From Candidatus Poseidoniales archaeon (lineage in GTDB: Archaea; Thermoplasmatota; Poseidoniia; Poseidoniales; Thalassarchaeaceae): 6,024 bases of DNA. This document shows, in pieces, positions 1 to 6,000 of the stretch. Position numbers and translations under genes: made by a program. Each line of letters starts with the position of its first letter. Position 1 is the first letter of the stretch. The notes beneath the pieces were generated by a model, which worked only from the letters and a program-made list of their open reading frames with translations, did not search any database and was not told the origin of the DNA. Location of the stretch: positions 1 to 6,024 of the forward strand of contig JAPKEY010000094.1 in NCBI GenBank assembly GCA_028821815.1, written 5' to 3'.

Positions 1-436
1 ATTCCTGATTGTTGGTTTCAGAATAGGTGCCAGAGCGATCCTCGCCACCGCTGCTGGAAGGAGCTGTGCCTCCGGAGTTTGAACCGCCGTCACCATCCAT
101 GGATGCTTCAGCAACAGCGCCATCCATCATATCGTCGACCATCCACCCTCCTCCAATCATGGGTGATGCCCAATTCCAGTAAGCGTTCTGATCTATTTCG
201 ACAAGTGTCTGTTCCCACAATGCCTCTTTGAGGTCTTCGAGTAGAACCGTGCAATCATCGTAGGTCTCGAGAGATGGAGTGGTCCGGATTCGCTCACCTA
301 GATTCAATTGAGGCCAGTCGCCATCTGGGGACATTTCCCAAATAACATCATCAATATCATTAACGACGCCACTCAGACATCCAGGCAACAGTAGCAATGC
401 AACAAGTAGTGTAGGTATGCTTGCATTGGTTTTCAT
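1..436 (-). CDS. Secreted lipoprotein, N-terminal part of a probable beta-propeller (COG4880/PF09826-type) protein; partial at left edge
   Basis: An open frame begins with ATG at 436-434 and stays open to base 2, giving 145 residues with the C-terminus outside the window. The N-terminus is a lipoprotein signal peptide: MKTNASIPT, then the hydrophobic core LLVALLLL, then a lipobox ending LPG-C with Cys20. The mature protein should therefore be lipid-anchored on the outer face of the cytoplasmic membrane. Residues about 25-100 are acidic and Trp-containing, and residues about 115-136 form a Ser/Gly/Asp-rich linker. The last visible residues, YSETNNQE (138-145), resemble the YS-TN-Q-E stretch that in COG4880 secreted beta-propeller proteins directly precedes the hallmark GVDEADIVKTDG. 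That hallmark would fall just past the edge, so the family call is recognition from a short motif. The gene is divergent from the M29-like gene. The lipoprotein N-terminus is clear; the propeller assignment is probable. Confidence 0.78.
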   Translation of the reverse strand, partial: MKTNASIPTLLVALLLLPGCLSGVVNDIDDVIWEMSPDGDWPQLNLGERIRTTPSLETYDDCTVLLEDLKEALWEQTLVEIDQNAYWNWASPMIGGGWMVDDMMDGAVAEASMDGDGGSNSGGTAPSSSGGEDRSGTYSETNNQE

Positions 437-558
437 GAAAATGGCCAATACTTCGTCCCTAATAGTGGACTCGGTCAATGGTGTATCAACACATATTGGC
501 ATAGGATTCATGGGAGATGGCTGTAATCCGCGCTACAGCGCGGACGGAGACAACTGGT
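437..558. promoter_or_regulatory. Divergent intergenic region between lipoprotein and M29-like genes
   Basis: This stretch of about 120 bases must hold the start signals for both flanking genes, which point away from each other. No canonical archaeal TATA box (TTTATAWA-like) stands out on either strand. The nearest AT-rich candidate for the plus-strand gene is ACATATT at 491-497. A 7-base inverted repeat, GCCAATA at 444-450 and TATTGGC at 494-500, sits symmetrically in the gap and could be an operator, but a match of this length can arise by chance. The perfect 12-base palindrome TTTTCATGAAAA (430-441) covers the lipoprotein start codon. GGAG at 546-549, nine bases before the ATG at 559, is a plausible ribosome-binding site and supports that start. 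Confidence 0.45.
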
Positions 559-1608
559 ATGGCTCGGAAAAAAGACGATGATGATGATGACCTATTCATC
601 GCTGAAATCGAGGATGGTCCCGATACGGTTTCAGAGAAGGCGTTGGCCCGTGCCGCAGATACAGTTTGCAAAGAATGCATGCAGATTCAACGAAAAGAGA
701 ATATTTTGGTTGTGACAGACCCACATACCTCGACAATTGGTCAAGCACTCTATGAGGCCGCAGCGAGAATTTCAGATCGTGTTCTATTGGTCATGATGCC
801 AACCACACATCGCCACGGTGATGAGCCACCCGCGCCTGTTGCCGAACTCATGCGCAAGCAAGATGTTGTTCTCGCGCCCACACGCTATTCTCTAACCCAC
901 ACACGGGCACGTATGCAAGCATGCCGTGAAGGGACACGTATTGCAACGATGCCGGGTATTACCATGCAGATGTTCATCGAAGGTGGAATGACCACCGATT
1001 TCAACGCCATGCAATCTGCAATCGCCCAACTTGGAAAATCACTCAAACGCCAACGTAAGGTTGTGGTCAAAACTGATACGGGTACGAATGTCACATTTGA
1101 GATTGGAGGGCGTTGGGAGCTCGGAGACAATGGCATTTGCAATCGCCCGGGTCAAGTCACCAATCTACCTGCAGGAAAAATTCTCGCGATGCCCAAGGAA
1201 GGAACGATGGAAGGTACCATCATCATCGATGGCACTTGGGATGCTGCAGTTGTACGCGAACCCTTGACCATCAAGGTAGAAGCAGGTATGGTCACAAAGA
1301 TCACGGGAGAAGGCAGTGATGATGTCAAAGCGATGTTTGTCGAGGCCAGTCGAAAACTCAAACCACAACAGCAACCCAATGTATGGACCGTTGCTGAATT
1401 CGGATTCGGTATGAATCCAAGAGCTCGATTGGTTGGCAACGTGCTTGAGGATGAAAAAGTGCAGGGTACCTGCTATTTTGCATTTGGAGACAACACTAGT
1501 TTAGGGGGTCATTCTTCTTGTGGAATCCATGTTACAGGTGTCATCAAACAACCAACGGTCAATGTTGGTGATATTGAGTTGTTAAATGAAGGCGATATTC
1601 GCATCTAA
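559..1608 (+). CDS. M29-family (aminopeptidase T / NicX-like) protein with substituted metal-site residues
   Basis: The 349-residue product matches the layout of COG2309/M29-type proteins, a fold shared by metal-dependent aminopeptidases and the ring-cleaving dioxygenase NicX. Numbered from this start, the landmarks are a helix-rich N-terminal half, NLPAG (202-206), AEFGFGMNP (279-287), a GNVLEDEKVQGT segment (293-304), FAFGDN (307-312) and HVTG followed by PTV near the C-terminus. No signal peptide or membrane segment is present, so it should be cytosolic. Family members normally carry NLPxGE, GTxHxAFG and HxDG. Here these read NLPAGK (Lys207), GTCYFAFG (Tyr306) and HVTG (Thr326), so three expected ligand positions are changed, while Glu280 and His324 remain. 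Peptidase activity is therefore doubtful. Start choice: ATG at 559 has GGAG nine bases upstream. An in-frame ATG at 517 would add 14 residues but has GGGAG only directly adjacent; it stays possible if the mRNA is leaderless. After the start there is a six-Asp run (574-591), unusual for the family. The stop overlaps the convergent gene. Confidence 0.9.
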   Translation: MARKKDDDDDDLFIAEIEDGPDTVSEKALARAADTVCKECMQIQRKENILVVTDPHTSTIGQALYEAAARISDRVLLVMMPTTHRHGDEPPAPVAELMRKQDVVLAPTRYSLTHTRARMQACREGTRIATMPGITMQMFIEGGMTTDFNAMQSAIAQLGKSLKRQRKVVVKTDTGTNVTFEIGGRWELGDNGICNRPGQVTNLPAGKILAMPKEGTMEGTIIIDGTWDAAVVREPLTIKVEAGMVTKITGEGSDDVKAMFVEASRKLKPQQQPNVWTVAEFGFGMNPRARLVGNVLEDEKVQGTCYFAFGDNTSLGGHSSCGIHVTGVIKQPTVNVGDIELLNEGDIRI

Positions 1609-2942
1609 ATGCGAGTGCCGCAAATGGGGCAATTTCGCCAGTGATGCTCTACACCAATGTTGCAACCACCACAATAAATTCCAGTTTGAAGAATGTGATG
1701 GACACCGGGTATGCCTGTTCTCTTTCGTCCGTCTGGAGAAGCAGGTGGTACCATAACTTGCGGTGCTGCGTGAACCGGCTGCGCCGGGGCTTGGATAGGT
1801 TTTCGAACCGGTTGAGCGACAGGTGCACGCTTTGGAGCAAGGAAAGGAACATTCGTTTTCTCCTCAGCCGCTGTGGTAAATTCCTCATATTGTAGAACTT
1901 CATCTTTGTTGACATCGATACTCTCAAACATTTCTTGTTGAACCTCACCAGGTAGTTTTGCAATGATCGGAGATGCACGGAATTCATCAGCCGAAATAAC
2001 ACCATCTTTGTTGGCATCCATGTCATCAAAGGCTTCGCGAACTTCTTGAGTACTGAGTGGAGTATCGAAGGCTGAAGCAATGCTCACTTCGGGTGCTGCT
2101 GGTTCCGGTTCAGGCACAGGCTCTGGTTCAGGCTCGATTACAGGAGCAGACACAGGCATGGGTTCAGGTTCGGGCACAGGCTCTGGTTCAGGTTCGATTA
2201 CAGGAGCCGGCACAGGCTCTGGTTCAGGTTCGATTACAGGAGCCGGCACAGGCATGGGTTCGGGTGCTACAACCGGTTCAGGTTCCGGTTTCGCCTCGAC
2301 GGTCTGCACACCTTCGGGGGCTTGGACTGATGCCTTGGTAACCGGTCCTCCAGTCAATGAAGAGAGGCTGGAAGCATCTCCACCCCCTTGGGTTTCCCGT
2401 AATACACTGTTGATTTGTTGCTGCAATGCGAGGAACCGAACTTTGTTTCCAGCCACATCCTGTAGCCACGATTCAAAGTTTGCAAGATATTGATCTAATT
2501 CTTGCAAACCACCACATATGTGCCCTATTGCAAGCATCTTCAGCAATCGAAAGGGGTCATTGAACGCTTCAAGGGCATCTTTCTCTGTCGAGGTTATTCC
2601 GGGGTCAGCACCACCAGGATTACCCATCGAATCATCTTGACCAAGATACACTCGAATCGGATCAGTCCATGAGAGCAATCCAAATGGTCCGGAAAGTAAC
2701 CAATAAATTTCTCCGCCCTCAACCTCCAATCGTGTTGCAGCAGTCTCAAAATCAAACGTTGCTTGTTTGAGAAGTAAATCTCCTGTGATAGAAAGGAATT
2801 CGCCCAAACCGTTCAATCGGTCGGTTTCTGCAAGGCGATTGATGAGATCACTCGAATCTGTGATGCCGAAATAAGCCGAGGTCTCATCGACCTCAATCCC
2901 ATCAGGAAGGGCAGCACCTTCGAGTTCTCCGTCACCCACCAT
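1605..2942 (-). CDS. Cytosolic EF-hand protein with Pro-Glu repeat spacer and C-terminal zinc ribbon (function unknown)
   Basis: This 445-residue acidic protein has no signal peptide or membrane helix. Residues 1-185 are an unrecognised, mostly helical domain with a short Gly/Pro break near 103-116. Residues about 216-281 are a Pro-Glu-Val low-complexity spacer containing three copies of APVIEPEPEPVP (234-245, 246-257, 266-277). Two EF-hand loops follow. The first, 309-320, is canonical (D-A-N-K-D-G-V-I-S-A-D-E). The second, 343-354, has Asp1, Asn3, Asp5 and Glu12 but Glu replaces the usual Gly at position 6. A Pro/Ala/Arg linker (367-410) leads to a zinc ribbon with CGGC (424-427) and CPIC (438-441). 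The start is firm on its 5' side because an in-frame TAG lies immediately before the ATG. The gene follows the TSP3 surface-protein gene after 80 bases on the same strand and may share its transcript. I infer a calcium-responsive scaffold or adaptor in the cytosol; the zinc ribbon could bind protein or nucleic acid. No specific function is recognised. Confidence 0.92.
   Translation of the reverse strand: MVGDGELEGAALPDGIEVDETSAYFGITDSSDLINRLAETDRLNGLGEFLSITGDLLLKQATFDFETAATRLEVEGGEIYWLLSGPFGLLSWTDPIRVYLGQDDSMGNPGGADPGITSTEKDALEAFNDPFRLLKMLAIGHICGGLQELDQYLANFESWLQDVAGNKVRFLALQQQINSVLRETQGGGDASSLSSLTGGPVTKASVQAPEGVQTVEAKPEPEPVVAPEPMPVPAPVIEPEPEPVPAPVIEPEPEPVPEPEPMPVSAPVIEPEPEPVPEPEPAAPEVSIASAFDTPLSTQEVREAFDDMDANKDGVISADEFRASPIIAKLPGEVQQEMFESIDVNKDEVLQYEEFTTAAEEKTNVPFLAPKRAPVAQPVRKPIQAPAQPVHAAPQVMVPPASPDGRKRTGIPGVHHILQTGIYCGGCNIGVEHHWRNCPICGTRI
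2116..2247 (-). repeat. 36-base tandem repeat encoding the Pro-Glu spacer of the EF-hand protein
   Basis: Two identical 36-base copies lie back to back on the plus strand at 2176-2211 and 2212-2247, each starting ACAGGCTCTGGTTCAGG. A third, slightly diverged copy is at 2116-2151, separated by 24 bases of related sequence. The unit is twelve codons and keeps the reading frame, so copy number can change without breaking the gene. The exact identity of the adjacent copies, including third codon positions, points to recent duplication or ongoing homogenisation. Confidence 0.9.
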
Positions 2943-2989
2943 CTATTGTCGCCTGCATCAAGCGCAGCGAAGGCCACTCAATAGGTTGA

Positions 2990-3006
2990 CGCCGTCGTAG
3001 ACGGCG
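2990..3006 (-). terminator. GC-rich hairpin between the TSP3 gene and the EF-hand gene
   Basis: CGCCGTC (2990-2996) and GACGGCG (3000-3006) form a perfect seven-base-pair stem around a three-base GTA loop. It lies 17 bases downstream of the TGA of the TSP3 surface-protein gene and about 50 bases upstream of the next start. No T-run follows it on the minus strand, and archaeal termination generally relies on T-runs rather than hairpins. It may therefore be a transcript-stability or attenuation element, or chance, rather than a true terminator. The rest of the 80-base gap shows no clear TATA box or strong ribosome-binding site. Confidence 0.35.
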
Positions 3007-3022
3007 CTCATGCGTACACGCG

Positions 3023-6000
3023 TCAGGGCCGAGACTGTCCGAGGATGTGTTTGGATTGCTTGACATTCCAGCCCTCAGATTGGAGGCGAGCGAGTACACT
3101 TTGCTCCGAATCACCAACGATTAGTCGTTCCTTGGCAGAAATAACGGCAGCATCGAAATCAGCCTTCTCATCGGGACCAAAGAGGTCATCGAAAGATTCG
3201 CTTGCCTTACGCCGACGAGATCGCTTTGCTGGCGCTGCTGTTCGGCGAGTCTTACGAGCTGGGGCAGATGATTCTGTAGCCGGGTTACGTGAGGTCTTGC
3301 GGGTCTTTCGGACGGGACGTTCATCGGTTACTGGTGTGGTTGCTGCCGTGCGGCGAGTTTTGCGAGTTGGGTCAGATGGTGTTGGGCTTGTTTCTTGTGC
3401 CGGGCCTGTGCTTGGACGCAAACCCGGTTTGGATTCGCGTGTTGTGCGTGATGGTCCTCGTGGGCTAGATGCACTCGGTGGAGGACCTGATGCTCCGGGG
3501 CCTCCAGATGGACCTGTGGGTGGTCCACGGCTTCTGGTAGGAAGCCCTTGGCTGCCGCCAGATGGAGCCCGACTAGGGGCCGATGGGCCGCTGGATGGTG
3601 GGCTGCGTGAAGGTTGTGAATCTGCAAATGATTTCGTAGGTGTTGCACTCGAGCCAGATCCGAATGGATTCCAGTCACCATCATCATCATCATCTTCGTA
3701 GAAGTCTTCCTCTTCATTGTCATCCCAATCGATTCCACCGCCACGAATCCTTCGAATGACTAGCATGAGCATGGTAATGACAAGGAATGCACCAAGACCG
3801 ATGACGACGTACTTCATTGGTCCATCCATCAACGCAGCACTTTCCTCTCCCTGTAATTGGGTTTCAGTGCAACCAAATTCATCAACAATGTTACTGTCTT
3901 CAATCGGAGTATCTGGGCAATCATCTTTGTCATCCTTGACGTAATCACCATCGGAATCGCGTTGGTAAGCTGCACAACCATTCATATCGACTGTAGAATT
4001 TGTCGCTGTGCCTTGACATTGATCAATGGAGTTGTAGACCCCATCATTGTCAGCATCGAGGGGAGGACAGCCATTTTCATGCGGACCTGAGTCATCATGA
4101 TCTGCAACACCGGGTTGGCCAATACAGTAATCTCCATTGGTTCCAGATTCATTGTCACCGAATCCATCACCATCTGTGTCCAGCCATTGTGTAGAATCAT
4201 TCGGCCATTTATCAAAGATAATTCCCAATTCCCACTCATTAACATCGATCCATCTCTGCGGGTATGTGTCTGCCCATCCATCACCATCTGTGTCTAAACA
4301 TCCTGAAATCAACCCAATGGATTGTCCTGATTCTACTGGGCAATAATCAGGCGTGGTTGCATTTTCAACCCATTGTCCAGGTGTACCATCTCGTAGCCAT
4401 TCTGCACCTTGGTCAGCCCAATTGTCACCAAATCCATCTCCATCATTATCGGCCCACTGTGTGGCATCTGCCGGGAAAGCATCGACTACATCCTCAACAC
4501 CATCGCCATCCGTATCGGCTCCAGCAACAATACAACCCTCTGGAGTCACTGTAGCTCCCAATGTTGTATTTGGGCAAATATCCAAATCATCAGTAACACC
4601 GTCACCATCTGTGTCTAGTTGAGAAGGAGCGCATCCATTTGCATCGACATTTTCGTAATCATCCTCAACGGTGTTAGGACACATGTCGAGTTGATCCGCA
4701 TTTGCATCTATATCATTGACACCATCACCATCGGTGTCGATGTCAGTTTGTGAGGAAGAACAACCAACACTGTTTGCGAGTTCGGTTGTTGGAGTATTTG
4801 GGCAAATGTCGACGTCGTCGTACACATTGTCACTATCGGTGTCGATTTGAGAAGGTGAACAACCATCGGTGTTTGCGCTCTCCCCCTCTGGTGTATCTGG
4901 ACACAAATCATCTTCGTCAGGGATATTGTCACCATCTTCATCGCCTACAGGCATCGGGCAACCAGGACCTGGAACACCGAGTAAGGCACCCGGGATTCCG
5001 ACGCAACGGTCCCAATCGCCAACTGAGTTCTCACCAAAGCCATCTCCATCGCGATCACGCCACTGGTCAGGGTCGTCTGGAAGGGCATCACCGAGTTCAT
5101 TCTCCCGGAGCCCACTCTCGGGATTGAGGTCAAATGAATAGGTGTTGGAATGTCCGTCACCATCGGTGTCTGTGCAGCCATTCCTGTCAACAGTAGAGTT
5201 ACCCCAAATCAATGGACAATCATCGGCATTGTTGCCACCGGGATTGTCACCGTATCCATCTTGATCTGAATCTGCATGCTGTGTTCCATCAAGTGGGAAT
5301 GCATCGCGATTCCAAGCATCTTGTGAGGCGTTGTCACCGTAACCGTCTCCATCGCGATCGCCCCATTGGTGGTGACAGAGTGTGCCACAGAGATTCTCTG
5401 ATGAGGTATCATCAGGTGCCCAAGGGAACAAATCAGCACAGTGTTCACCGGCAGCATGTGTATTGTCTTCATCATCCACCCAGGAATTGTAACAACGCGT
5501 TACGTTGTAAGTCCAGCCGTATGGGTTTGAGGAAGTTGGCGGTTCAGGATCGGACCAACCATCACCATCGCTGTCAAGACAGCCACCTCTATCGTAAATC
5601 GAACCGCCATCAAAGCCAGGGCATTTGTCACCAGTCGGTGCACTGGAATTGTCACCCCAGCCATCACCATCTGCATCGACCCATTGCTGTGGATCTAGCG
5701 GGAATTCATCGGTTTCAGTCTGTCCACAACAATCAGGTCCATGGTTATCATAGCGCCCATCTCCATCCGTATCGATGGCTTGCATCCATTCTGTAGGGTG
5801 ACGGTCTCCATCCCATCCGGCTGCACCGGAAGGGTCGGACCATCCATCACCATCCGAATCCCCACACCCGAGTGTGTCGCGCCAGGATTTACCGGAGTTT
5901 GTACAATCATCGACAGCATTGGCAAAGCCATCAGCGTCTCCATCACCACAGCCATGGTGGCCATAGGCGCTGTAACCAACGATTGTTGGGCATTTGTCAA

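Noticed and set aside
2080..2493. Plus-strand Gly/Ser/Thr-rich open frame (137 codons) resembling a secreted repeat protein
   Set aside because: It is the reverse-strand reading of the Pro-Glu repeat spacer. The minus frame is supported by flanking EF-hands and zinc ribbon.
2932..3117. Small minus-strand 61-codon frame bridging the gap between the two large genes
   Set aside because: It overlaps the end of the surface-protein gene and the start of the EF-hand gene in another frame, and has no ribosome-binding site or recognisable features.
3679..3693. (CAT)5 trinucleotide run as a microsatellite or phase-variable tract
   Set aside because: It simply encodes the Asp cluster of the acidic tail in frame. 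A three-base unit cannot switch the frame, and five units is short.
3045..3701. Plus-strand open frame of 218 codons opposite the surface-protein tail
   Set aside because: It is the antisense shadow of the Pro/Ser/Gly/Arg-rich tail; low-complexity codons such as CCX and TCX on one strand remove stops on the other. The product has no recognisable domain, whereas the minus frame has coherent domains and a membrane helix.
4500..5000. Regularly spaced similar short sequences, considered as a CRISPR array
   Set aside because: The units are imperfect, spacing varies, and the whole stretch is an open reading frame with calcium-binding repeats, so the periodicity is protein-driven.
5783..5785. ATG at 5785 as the start of the surface protein
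   Set aside because: The same frame continues for 79 more codons to the window edge with the same repeat motifs and cysteines, and no signal peptide follows this Met. The true start lies outside.
5212..5796. Plus-strand open frame of 194 codons rich in His, Arg and Asn
   Set aside because: It is the complement of the DxDGDG repeats, where GAT/GAC/GGA codons read as ATC/CAT/CAC-type codons on the other strand. The composition is an artefact of the repeat.
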